Source: Megascapheus bottae
Taxonomy: Eukaryota > Chordata > Mammalia > Rodentia > Geomyidae
Direction of reading: 5' to 3'
Assembly: GCA_024803745.1 (NCBI GenBank)
Contig: JANJXV010000037.1
Span: forward strand, 6,721,501 to 6,785,500
Length of the DNA: 64,000 nucleotides
The position numbers were made by a program, and so were the translations under genes. Position 1 is the first letter of the stretch. Every line of letters starts with the position of its first letter. Below are positions 54,237 through 64,000 of the stretch, piece after piece. A model generated the notes under the pieces. The model ran no database searches and was not told the DNA's origin. It worked only from the letters and a program-made list of their open reading frames with translations.

Positions 54237-54894
54237 AATGAAGGTCCAGTGGACAAGTCAGCATCCTTCTAGGGCTCAGGATCTATATGGGATGACAACT
54301 CTGTGTTGGATCTTAAATCAGAATTCCAAATTGTATGTGAAAGTTCACTGAGTAAAGTTCAATGTGCTAAACAGAGAAAATGCTTGACATGAGAAAAAAT
54401 TGAAAAGGCTTGACATATTTTGCACAGCAGGCTTAATAGATTTTAGTTGATATTATTAGAGAAGACTTTAAATCATATTTTCTATAATACATAACAGAAT
54501 AAGTGTTTTGTTAAAACATGTTTTTAACATCACCTAAAATAAAAGAAACTAATTTAAGCAGGTTACACAAGAACAGCCTAGTAGTACAATATTAAAACTG
54601 GACACCATCCAAATTCTAAATTATACCTCCAGTTCCAAAAACACAGAGCAATTCAGCCTGGTCATGCTTCACTTATCAAAAGCACACTTGCCATTGGCAA
54701 AAAATCATTTTGATTTCTATAATTTGATGATTATGCTTTAAACGTACATTTTATTTGCTGGGTGCTATGCGGTATGAAATTGATTTTTCTCTCTATGCTT
54801 TGTCTGGAGTTAACCACAGTGTGATGAAAGCAGCAGGTAGGTAAATAGTTAATTGTGAAGCTGTTCAGAGGAGATGTGGTAAAGATACAGAAGG
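54237..54894. other. Unannotated unique AT-rich sequence
   Basis: No recognisable feature. Confidence 0.45.
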
Positions 54895-55300
54895 CAGTCC
54901 TATAGTATGATTAAGGCCTCTGGACTCAAACTACATTTAAACTCCACTTCTGCCCTTTGCACAGATCACCTGCAAGAATAGGAGCAACTGGGGCGTGGAG
55001 TTTGGCCTAGAGTGCTTGCCTAGCATGCACAAAGACCCAGGTTCAATTCCTCGGTACCACATATGTAGAAAAAAGCTGGAAATGGTGCTGTGGCTCCAGT
55101 GGTAGAGCCTTAAGAAAGCCCAAGGACAGTGCTCAGGCCCTGAATTCAAGGCCCAGGACTGGCAAAAAAAAGACTAAGAGCAGTTTTTCAACCTCTCTGT
55201 GCTTCATTTTATTTTTCTATAAAATGAGGCTAAGGAAAGAAATATAAGAGTAGGTTTGAAGGTGTATGGAGTGCTTATTATAGATTAAACTAAATGCAGG
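54895..55300 (+). repeat. MIR SINE split by an IDL-Geo insertion
   Basis: The left part 'gtatgattaaggcctctggactcaaactacatttaaactccacttctgccc' is the MIR tRNA-derived region. After the SINE, 'tttttcaacctctctgtgcttcattttatttttctataaaatgaggct' continues the MIR core. Confidence 0.85.
54975..55184 (+). mobile_element. IDL-Geo dimeric SINE inside a MIR
   Basis: Body about 54,989-55,172, left monomer lacking about ten bases at its A box ('ggcctagagtgcttgcc'). Flanks 'aagaataggagca' and 'aagactaagagca' (11 of 13) are a worn TSD. Splits the host MIR in two. Confidence 0.93.
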
Positions 55301-55351
55301 GTAAATTTCTCTCCAACTATTTGCTACAAGCAAAAAATTGTAAAGAGAAGT

Positions 55352-55574
55352 AATGTTGTAATCCCGTAATCCTAGCAGTTTAGGAGGCTGAGATATGAGG
55401 ATCTAGTTTCAAATCTAGACTAAACAGAAAATATGTAAGATTCTTATTTCCAACTAATGAAGAAAATGTCAAAAGCAGAGGTGTGGTTCAAATGATAGAA
55501 TACCAGTCTTAAACAGAAAACACCAAAGGAAAAAAACAAGTTCTTGATTTGAACCTCCAGTACCAGTACTAAAT
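55352..55574 (+). repeat. B1-Geo composite SINE, diverged
   Basis: 'cccgtaatcctagcagtttaggaggctgagatatgaggat', linker 'attcttatttccaactaatgaag', right monomer 'gtgtggttcaaatgatagaataccagtcttaaacag...ttgatttgaacctccagtacc'. Confidence 0.78.
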
Positions 55575-55577
55575 AGA

Positions 55578-55735
55578 GAGGGAAGGAAGGAAGGAAGGAA
55601 GGAAGGAAGGAAGGAAGGAAGGAAGGAAGGAAGGAAGGAAGGAAGGAAGGAAGGAGAGAAAGAAGGAAGGAAAAGGAAGGAGGGAGGGAGGGAAAAGAAA
55701 GTAAAGGAAAGAGGGACAGTAGGAAGGAAGGAAAA
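55578..55735. repeat. (GGAA)n microsatellite at SINE tail
   Basis: About 20 perfect GGAA units (55,579-55,653), then imperfect purine repeats to 55,735. Minus-strand Phe-Leu-Pro-Ser frames result from the repeat. Confidence 0.95.
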
Positions 55736-56458
55736 AGAACTTGTTTTGTTTCTGATATTACCCCGAGTGCCTGGTGCCTGGAACAACATTCTCAATATAT
55801 CAGGAAAACCACTAAATGTTTCATTGAACACAGCAACTAAATCTTATGCACATCCTGGACATTCTTGAACCAAATTTTGGAAAAGAAATAAAATATCAGG
55901 AAAAATTTACCCAGCGTAACAGAACCTAGAAGTGAGATGCAATTGTATAGGAAATAATGTTACCTAATTAGATATGCTTTGAGAATGGAGACTACTTTTC
56001 ATTCTTGTTTTGTCCCTTGTTCCTATTTTGCAGATTTGCCTGTCAGATCGCCGACACTCTACAAGTTGCCTTTGAATCATGTGTAAGCTAGTGATTGATG
56101 TATAAAAATCATCCCTAAAATCCTATTGAGCTGATATCCATAATCCTTTATTTCACTCACGCATTTGAGTGCTTGCTGGACAGAGTTTGGGGGAAGGTGG
56201 CCCCAGCTGCAGGCTGAGTCAGTGAAAGACAGGGGGCTAAGAGAGCAAGTAAGCATTAGTTTAACGCATCTCAAGGAAAGTAGGCAAGCAAGACCAACTC
56301 TGCTGAGAAGTCCCTGCCTTTCCCTGAGACAAAACATCATAAAGACATAGTCTGGGGAATTATCATCTCACATTGTGATATAGTGAGTTTACAGACTGGG
56401 TTTAAAGAGTTGGAGATTTCATTATACTTGATAGGTGTACACGTATAGCTTAAAAATA
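55736..56458. other. Unannotated unique sequence
   Basis: No recognisable feature. Confidence 0.45.
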
Positions 56459-56502
56459 GAGGGCTTGCCTAGTATACACAAGGCCCTGGGTTTGGTTCTT
56501 AA
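56459..56502 (+). repeat. ID-like monomer scrap
   Basis: 'agggcttgcctagtatacacaaggccctgggtttggttctt' is the middle of an ID-like monomer including the B box. Both ends are lost. Confidence 0.7.
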
Positions 56503-57654
56503 AATTCTTTTTAAAGTATTTTAGAAAGAAAGCTAATACAAAAATACTCCAGTGCTTTAGCATGAGGCTCAAAAGTCAACCTGGGGTAACTGAATCCTTA
56601 CAGCTACAAATCCCCACAGCTAGTCTTGTAGCACTGCTGATTTTCACAGACAAAGCTGGTCCAGATGTTTCAGATGGTGCCATTTGTCTGGTGCAATGGC
56701 AAGGCCTGGCCAGATGGTAACTGAATATTTCATTTTTTGCGTGGATGTTGGCTGCCGTCTGTACACCCAGGCTTAGAATGTAGCACGGCATCCATCAATA
56801 CTATGCTTTTTTCTGTTAATTAGAGATTTATTTGAGTACATTTTGTCCACAGGGTGCCTCCTGTTTCAGTAATATACCAGCCAGAAACACTCACCTGAAT
56901 ATTCATGGTCATTCAGAAGGCCCTTGACATTCACACCCTGACTAATCATTTAATTCCTCCTACCTAACCTGTCACTGTCTGATCTTGCTGTCTGCTCACT
57001 GAACATTTATTATGTTCCTGTTCAGATCCTACAGGTTTCTCAAGAGGGTGCTACAAAAGTGTTCTGCTGCTTGTCTGAATTTGTCCAACTGAACAATTTC
57101 CATTTGCTTGTGCAAAACACTCGTGGGGTAGTAAGCCTTTTGCTCTTGTCTCTTGGCTACTCATCCTCCATCAGAGTACACAGACTTTAAGAAAAAAAAA
57201 TCTCCTAAGGAAAAATCTTTAAAAGGGCATAGAAGGAATCCTGGTCTTATCGCTGGTTTCCTTTTCGATTTTATCATGCTATCATTCATGTTTTGCTTCT
57301 CAACCTTCCTGCATTCTGTTATGTGATTTTCCTCTCTCTCTCTGATTCATTAATCCCAGATCTAGGATTAAATTCAGCTCTAGGATTAAACTCTCTTTGC
57401 TCAGAGAAGAACAGCCCCAAAGTAAGTGAAAGACCCAAAATTAAGCTGCCCTCAGATACATCCTTTACAAAACTCACTTCATTTCTATCTACCTTTTAGC
57501 ACAGTCTTCCCCAAAGACTGCTATCCCAAAGGTTTACAACCATGTGAGTGGCATCCTAGTAGATGCCATTGAGCAAAGATGGATGAATATTTGCAAATAA
57601 AAATAAAAAATGAGTATTTGCAACTTAATATCTAGTACTTGGTCCAGTACTCAG
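56503..57654. other. Unannotated unique sequence, 1.1 kb
   Basis: No exon or repeat recognised. A small tandem repeat 'tctaggattaaa' occurs at 57,361-57,372 and 57,379-57,390. Confidence 0.4.
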
Positions 57655-57803
57655 TTGAATCAGTGATTCAAATAATACTGTAACTAATTTAATAAGATCA
57701 ATTACTCATTTGGCTAGAGAAATTATTCAATTGAAGCAATGATTCAAATAATGTTATAATGATGCTAGATAAATTATTTAAATGAATCAGTGATTCAATT
57801 ATC
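57655..57803. repeat. Diverged tandem repeat carrying a 15-bp palindrome
   Basis: Three related units begin near 57,655, 57,731 and 57,782. Units 1 and 3 contain TGAATCAGTGATTCA (57,656-57,670 and 57,783-57,797), a palindrome with 7-bp arms. Unit 2 has a variant (gaagcaatgattcaa). Units 1 and 2 also share 'ttcaaataat'. Confidence 0.75.
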
Positions 57804-58644
57804 AGCACATATTTTCTTGGTTATTTCTATTTTCCAAATACTGTGAATTATAGGGGGGAGTAATTAATACTTCTGTTCTAAGAAAACAATGCAGTTACCT
57901 TACTTGCTAAATGATAACCAAAATAAAATTCTGTGTTTTGCTATTGAATGTGTAGGTGCAAGCAAAACTAGTTTCTAGGTGAATAATTATTTTTTATTCT
58001 TTCTTTCCTGTTTTGTTTCACTGGGACTATTGTTTATAGGGAGATTTGCAATGCTGGATCTTCTCTTCCTACAGTTTCAGGTATTTTCTCCATTATAAAG
58101 AATATTTGGTCTTCCTTACAAGGGTCTATTTCTCTATTTCTCCCTTGCCTGAGGCCATCTCCTGCCACCTCACAATTTATCTCTCCTTTATCAAATACAG
58201 GTATGAAACCAAGAAAAGAGGGAGAGCCTCTCTTTCTCATGGTTTGTGGCCATGTACCCCTTTCTCCTTGAACTGAAGATGACTTGGAAGACACAAGGAT
58301 AGATGTGTTGAAACGAGATTTGGAGTTCTGTCTTAAAGCCTAGTCTTTGGGGATGAAAGAGAACAGTTTACTTTCACCAGGTCTCTAACGTGGTAACAGA
58401 GGCATTGGAAAAACTGGGGATTGTTATTTCTTAACCTTGAATCACATATCTAATTTTATTCCGCTAGGTAAGTTAACACTGAACATCTCCACAGGAATTA
58501 ATTTTCAGATTGATTTCCAACTATGAAGTTAGAATAAGACCATAGTGGAGATACTTTGTTTAGAAAGAAAGTATAGATGACTGTCACCAAAGTCAATGGT
58601 AGGAGAAGGGAAGGGTTAAGGAATGAGGCCTGGAAAGTTATTAA
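57804..58644. other. Unannotated unique sequence
   Basis: No recognisable feature; frames of 76 and 86 residues at 58,034-58,294 overlap on opposite strands and show no motif. Confidence 0.4.
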
Positions 58645-58830
58645 AAACTGCATATGGTAGAAACAGTATCGGATTTGAAGTCAGCAAGATTTCAAAAGCC
58701 CTTGCACCAATTGCCCGTTTTCTTCCCCATTAATTGGGAATAATATTCCTTACCTGAAAGGATAACATGAAGCTTAAAAGAGAAAGTAAGATGATTGTAA
58801 AGGGTACCATATGAAGTCACTGTGGAATAA
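58645..58830 (+). repeat. MIR SINE
   Basis: 'ggtagaaacagtatcggatttgaagtcagcaagatttcaaaagccc' through 'ttaattgggaataatattccttacctgaaaggataacatgaagcttaaaagagaaagtaagatgattgtaaagg' covers nearly a whole MIR. Confidence 0.8.
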
Positions 58831-58949
58831 CATACTAGTAAAATATTAAGTCAATGGCAGTAGAGCCTTTGCCTGGACCTAAATTTTGACTGTAACAATC
58901 CAGGGAGTTGTTCAGCCTTGGTTCATAGACTACTAGAATGAACACATTG

Positions 58950-59110
58950 CTCACAGCACTGTGCTTCTGATTTCTCCTGGAAAAAGTGGGAATCAAATGG
59001 TGTCTACCTAACGAATTTATTTAGAGGATGCATGCCACTTACACTTAACACACTTGGTGCTTAGCATAGGACCAAAGCCATTTCGGCTTCGATCATTATT
59101 ATTAAAAGGT
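58950..59110 (+). repeat. MIR SINE, 3' part
   Basis: 'gaaaaagtgggaatcaaatggtgtctacctaac...ttagaggatgcatgccacttacacttaacacacttggtgcttagcatagg...atcattattatta'. Confidence 0.65.
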
Positions 59111-59299
59111 CAGTGTTAACCAAGTCTACATGTTAGAGTTAACAGGTTTAGATGTTAACTTGTCTGTTTAACTTGACATATATTGGGCCTATGCTTTCCT
59201 GAGGCATATGCTTCACATTGTGGGAGTATATGTCATTGAAGCCTCTGGTGTCTGTATATGATAACGGGTTCACAAGACAGGAGACAAAGGATAGTGCAG

Positions 59300-59342
<43 letters not shown>
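59300..59342. repeat. (CA)n microsatellite
   Basis: About 21 CA units. Confidence 0.97.
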
Positions 59343-59347
<5 letters not shown>

Positions 59348-59639
59348 ACACGTGAGTTAATTGGTCCAGGCCAGAGACTCAAAGAAGGAGGCTTGAAACA
59401 GAATCCTGGCCCTTGCAACGCCTTACCACAAAGCCATGGTGCCTCCCCACGACACATTCAGGAGAACTGATGCAGAACATCAGAACTCATCGGATTCTCC
59501 TGTCAGTTTTCTGCTCCAATGCTGGCACACAGTTTACAACCTTTAAATAAAAGTGTAAAAGCAATATATGTCTGCTGTAAGTCTTGCCAAGCACCTAGGT
59601 AGGTGACACAGAATAACGAATGCACTGTGCGATGATAGA

Positions 59640-60145
59640 ACATAGTTATTGTTTTCACCATATATATTTCACTTTTATATTCTATTGATTATACAAAGTA
59701 ATGGGTTTCATTATAAGGTTGTCACCATTACACACAAAGTGCTTCAGGTATTTCCCTCTCCATCACCTTCTCCAGTGTCCCTATCTTCTTCTCTAACCTC
59801 CTCTAATAGTCCCTCTTCTTGTTTCATGTGTTTCCTTTTTTTTTTTTGAAAAAAACCAAACAAACATAGACTCATACATGAGAGGAAATGGGATGCCATC
59901 TTACTGCAGCTGACTTATTTCACCAAACATGATGGTCTTCCATTTCATCCATTTTCCTGGGAATGATAGAAGCTGTTATTCTTTATGACTGAATAATACT
60001 GCATTGTATCTCTACTCCACATTTTCTTTATTCATTCAGGGATTCTATGACTTGGCTATTGTGAAAAGTACCTGAGTATATACCAAAGGAACAAAAATCA
60101 ATATACAAGAGGAATACTGGTGTACCCATGTTTATTACAGCTCTT
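59640..60145 (-). mobile_element. Ancient L1 3' end with short 5' inversion
   Basis: 59,640-60,065 is an old L1 3' end in reverse ('gacttatttcaccaaacatgatggtcttccatttcatccattttcctgggaatga', 'gactgaataatactgcattgtatctct', 'acttggctattgtgaaaag'). From about 60,068 the strand flips: 'gagtatataccaaaggaacaaaaatcaatatacaagaggaatactgg...cccatgtttattacagctcttttctca' is L1 in forward orientation and is the segment normally lying directly upstream of the reversed part. Confidence 0.75.
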
Positions 60146-60199
60146 TTCTCAGTAGAGCACAGTTATTTTAATATTTAAAAATTCCATTTAAAGGAAGAG

Positions 60200-60330
60200 A
60201 GTCCAGGGTTGAACAGTTTTACAAGATCTCCGTGGCATTGCAATAGTGAAGTACAGTCTTTGTCTTAGTTTCCTAGCTGTAAAATGTGAGTAATAAAATC
60301 AGCAATATCAGTGCTATCAACACTGATTTC
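60200..60330 (+). repeat. MIR SINE, core
   Basis: 'agtctttgtcttagtttcctagctgtaaaatgtgagtaataaaatcagcaatatc' is a good match to the MIR core; the ends are diverged. Confidence 0.65.
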
Positions 60331-61110
60331 AGTAAGACACCTATGCTATGTTTATACTATCTAGATTCATTTAGATATCTACTAGATACTATATTTACTG
60401 AAGATACAGAACCTTGCCCAGTGTAAATTTGACATGTTTCCTGAGGGAGGCATTATGACATTTGCAGGAACCCTAACCTGTTTTCTAATATCTAATTCCC
60501 TCTTCTAGTTCAGCTGAGCAGTCCTAAGAAAATAGAGAGTGGTTGCCATGCATTGGGAAAGCTTCCTGCTGTGCTCAGGCATCCTTCTGAGCTTTATGCC
60601 ATGGAAAGGGGAAGGGAACAGAAATGCTAGGAATACAAGAGGCTATTTATAATCCATGTGAGGATGAATCGGCCTCCTTTGGAACTCTGAGACTTGGAAG
60701 GACAGTGATATGTTAAGATTCTTTTGCTATTCTTCCTTCCCTATGGTGGTCTTACAAATACCTGCCTTGACTTTTATTTTTAATACAATTAGGCAATCGA
60801 TTTTCTTCCAGAAAACGCTTCAAGTCACCTACAGATTATGAGTTGCAAATGTTTATCTTCATTTTCTAATTAAAAATATATTTTTATTAAAAGTTGTTAA
60901 ATGTTGAGCTTTAGTTGGTGTTAAAGGCTTCAAAAGTCAGAAAAATTTCCCATGAAGCATAGTGAAACCATAGAAGATGGTTTAAAAGTTACCCCAAAAC
61001 AAAAACATGGATGTCAATAAATCACTGGTATTAACTCATCCTTACTGGCCAGCTGTGGAATATCTCCTTAGACCAATTGCCTTTCATAGTCCTCTTTTTC
61101 AAGCATATGC

Positions 61111-61113
<3 letters not shown>
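60331..61113. other. Unannotated unique sequence
   Basis: No recognisable feature. The AT-rich segment 60,780-60,910 is repeat-free. Confidence 0.4.

Positions 61114-61165
<52 letters not shown>
61114..61165. repeat. (TG)n microsatellite
   Basis: About 26 uninterrupted TG units, the longest dinucleotide TG tract in the window. Confidence 0.97.
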
Positions 61166-61169
<4 letters not shown>

Positions 61170-61236
61170 GGGATTTAAACTTAGAACTTTGTGCTTTCTA
61201 GACGACTATTTTACCATTTCATCTACATCCAAGCCC
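61166..61236 (-). repeat. tRNA-derived SINE monomer (minus)
   Basis: 'attgggatttaaacttagaactttgtgctttctagacgactattttaccatttcatctacatccaagcc' is a reverse-complement ID-like monomer with a worn B box. The adjoining TG repeat lies where its tail would be. Confidence 0.65.
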
Positions 61237-63559
61237 TATTATAAGCCTTTTTTTTAATTTTTTTTTTGCCAATGGGCCTGTATTTCTCCCCACTTTGGCA
61301 ACAGGATGCATTGGCCAGGGATAGAATCAAATACTGTTTCATAAATTTTGGGAGAGTGGATGAGTTTTTCAATTCTTTTTTTTTTCTATTGAGTTTCTTT
61401 TTTTGTCACTGCCTTGGAGAACGATGTGTTTCTTTTGTGTGCTGTGGTTTAAGTAGGCCTGGCCCCAGATCTCCATGCACAACTGGGCCTAAACAAGCAG
61501 CATTCCTGCTCCTTTGTCTTATGGAGTGCACACTTGACCTCATGGATGGGTTAAGGACAGTGAAATCTAAGCAATGGCAATGGCAACAGAAGACAGAAAT
61601 TCTTCCTTTTCTTTGGCAATTAAGTCTAAGGACATTTAGGTCTAGAGCCTAACGGGTCACCATATTGGTCATAAAAATTGGAAAAAGAGAACACCTCAGG
61701 GAAAGCCAGAACTGTTCAAAAAAAAAAATGAACAAAGAGCGGGGAAAGTTTGTATCACTGTGACAATACAGATCACAATGATGAAGACTCTGAATCTAGG
61801 CAGCCCTGACTTCCTCTATGTGTGAGTGAAAATTTGCCTTTAAAATCATACCTCTTTAGCGGAGGGGTTTCCTACGTCGCTCACCTAAGAAACCTTTTCT
61901 CTTAGACAAACTGGAAGAGTTGTACAGTCCATTCCTTTCCAATCAGGGATCCTTGCATGATGAAATTGTGTGCACAAGCTCACCGTACAAAGAAGACCAA
62001 CTGTGCTGTGTATTGACAAAATACTGATCTCACTGCATGTTGTGACTGGGGGATGGGATGTGGAATTATTTGCAGTAAGACATGAGGAAGTATAACAGGT
62101 AAGGAGAACGGAATGAAATCAAAACACACACACACACACAAAGATGATCTCTTTCCAGGAAGCCCTGGGGATATAGCCACTCCTGTTTCTGTCATCAGCA
62201 GCTAAAGGGGATGGCTCTGGAGCACAGTCACAGTTCATACTGATTGCAGGACAGCCACTGCACTGTGCAGAACATATACCAATCCATAACAATCTTTAAT
62301 TGTAACTATTATTAATATTAAATACTAGTTAAGGAAGATGGCTACTTATTAGGAATTTATCTTAAATATTTTTCATTAATGCATGACCACCTTTTGGACA
62401 ATTGAAGGAGAAAAATAATTGTTCTCACTTTTAATGTGTTCCTCTTCAAGGTATCCATTGTGTACAGACTTTACTTTTTATTCTGAATCTTATGATCATC
62501 AAGGACAGATATCAATTTTGATTATGCTATACCTTCCTTCCCCTCCAACTTCAGTGTGAACATGAGTGACAGGCCAATAGTTTGGAGACAAATGAATCAT
62601 CTTAGGGCATAGGAATCCTCACAATAGAATGCAGGATGTTTAAGCACTTTGACTGATTCTTCCCCATTGTTAAATCTTAAAGATTTGGGTTATCCACTGA
62701 GAAGCTGAAGTAGCTATAGAGAAATTTCAGTATTTGGTTCTTTGTGCATAAAGATATATGTCTGCAACAGAGAAGCTTTTTAGAAGTAGCTATTTTTTAT
62801 GCTAGTGGTGATGAGAAATGTTAGAAAAAGGAACTATAATTTGGATTTATGTTTGTAAGAGAGGAAAAATAAGGATGGCTAGAAATCTAGACAGGAACAC
62901 AGGCATATGTCATGCTATCAAAAGTCAACAAATGTTCTATTCTTATCAGGGACAATGGGTGAAGCTAAAGTTGAAAGTCAGAGACTGTAATTGTGTAATG
63001 AAAAGGCTGTTTGTCACCTTTATTGTAATTTGAATCAAGAAATTACAGCTTTGAAATTTGGCCTTCCATGGTATTTAGCTATAAGTATTCAGGTACTATG
63101 TAGACTACACCACTCATAGCAAATTGTTTGTATGCATAAATCATAAATGCATGATATAGTATCTATGTATCTAGTACTAAAATGTATTTATATAAAAGAT
63201 GCATTTAGGAATGTATTTAGGGAATTTATATATTTATGTATTTAGGGAATTTTTAAACAAATACCTTTCAATAATTGTATTTAAGAGTTTAAAAATGTAA
63301 AATTCATGAGTGTGACTCAGTAACATTGAGTCATTTTATAATTTCAGGGCTCTTTCAAAGACCATGGAAAATTAAGAGTCAAATAATTCTGTTTCTTGGG
63401 GTTTTAGATAATATCAGGTTTAACATCAGCACATACAGTCAGAAGAGTTTATCTTCTTCAAACTTTATGGCCTCCAGGTTCTCTTGCATAAATAAAGCTT
63501 GTGACTCCACCTGTATTTATACCTCGTATTTATGAACCTATCTTGGCTTTCTCTGAGAA
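61237..63559. other. Unannotated unique sequence, 2.3 kb
   Basis: Apart from a short (CA)n at 62,125-62,140 and T-runs near 61,245-61,270, nothing is recognised. The 128-residue plus-strand frame at 61,266-61,652 has a Phe-rich segment from T-rich DNA and no domain. A 17-bp tandem pair 'atgtatttagggaattt' occurs near 63,213-63,255. Confidence 0.4.
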
Positions 63560-63725
63560 TGAGACTGTAATAAACTGATTAAAGGATAAGGATCTTGGGC
63601 TTAAAATCTGGTTCTGCTATTATTAGTTCCATTATTTTCATTTATGTTGTAAGTTCTATTTATACAAGTGACATTAATAATAGTAACTACTTTGTGGTTG
63701 TTATGGATTGATAAATATCCTGCAT
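63560..63725 (+). repeat. MIR SINE, diverged
   Basis: 'ggatcttgggcttaaaatctggttctgctatt' (tRNA-derived part) followed by 'gacattaataatagtaactactttgtggttgttatgg' (core end). Confidence 0.68.
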
Positions 63726-64000
63726 CATGGTATCATTGCAATCAATATCAATTCATATTGATATATCCCTGAACCTTCCTCTCCAGCCAGACCAACAGTG
63801 GCTACCAATTCCATTTTATGTATATCTTAGTCTATTTATGAGTGGTCTTAGCCCTGAAATAATATAAAAACAATCAGAGATCACCATGGTGCATTATAGA
63901 CACTAATAAGCCATCAGAGGAAGCTTTGCCTTGGGGAAACTTAGCAGCTATAAGATGTATGTATTTATATATGAAGTCCCTAGAGCAACATTACAATGTA

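Noticed and set aside
55469..55831. 120-residue minus-strand frame with Phe-Leu-Pro-Ser repeats
   Set aside because: Translation of the (GGAA)n microsatellite and SINE tail.
61266..61652. 128-residue plus-strand frame
   Set aside because: Begins in T-rich DNA giving Phe runs; no family motif, no conservation evidence.

Overview
The window is AT-rich, repeat-dense mammalian nuclear DNA, most likely intergenic or deep-intronic sequence. I find no multi-exon gene, no intact protein-coding gene and no RNA gene. Every long open frame is either a decayed LINE-1 (L1) piece or a translated low-complexity tract. The best clue to the organism is a dimeric tRNA-derived SINE present in a dozen or more copies. 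Its left monomer is ID-like, with Pol III A and B boxes, and its right monomer has a consensus-like core 'gtggctcaagtggtagag...cccaggactggc'. This matches the published description of IDL-Geo, a SINE restricted to the rodent superfamily Geomyoidea (kangaroo rats, pocket mice, pocket gophers). I made the assignment by recognition, not alignment. A second composite SINE joins a B1/Alu-like head to the same right monomer.

Layout. 1-2,960: mostly unique sequence with a polypyrimidine tract and a (TG)n. 2,977-4,690: L1 3' end with a 5' inversion. 5,023-8,862: minus-strand L1 that appears 5'-complete (GC-rich promoter-like end with a YY1-type motif) but lacks ORF1 and the first part of ORF2; a 16-bp target-site duplication (TSD) flanks the whole unit. 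8,848-15,200: dense SINEs, microsatellites and an L1 3'UTR. 16,184-18,073: two MaLR-type LTRs in opposite orientation. 18,900-24,350: MIRs, an old L1 with opposed segments, a triple SINE array and an ancient L1. 24,350-35,500: largely unique. 36,100-37,740: four SINEs, three with 14-15 bp perfect TSDs. 39,700-41,250: GATA and TG microsatellites, an ID element and an IDL-Geo. 41,535-46,420: plus-strand L1 with the ORF1 3' half and essentially all of ORF2, heavily mutated. 46,840-51,400: (TA)n(GA)n, a MIR and unique sequence with possible regulatory motifs. 51,400-56,500: SINEs, MIRs, an L1 3' end and a (GGAA)n. 57,650-64,000: a palindrome-bearing diverged repeat, MIRs, an ancient inverted L1 and microsatellites.

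The parts do not form a pathway; the window is a record of retrotransposition. L1 is the autonomous source (ORF1 RNA-binding protein; ORF2 endonuclease and reverse transcriptase). IDL-Geo and the B1-Geo composites are non-autonomous and were presumably mobilised by it, as their A-rich tails and TSDs suggest. Relative ages can be read from nesting: IDL-Geo sits inside a MIR (about 54,990) and at the edge of the L1 TSD (about 8,850). The most unusual object is the internally deleted, 5'-complete L1 at 5,023-8,862.
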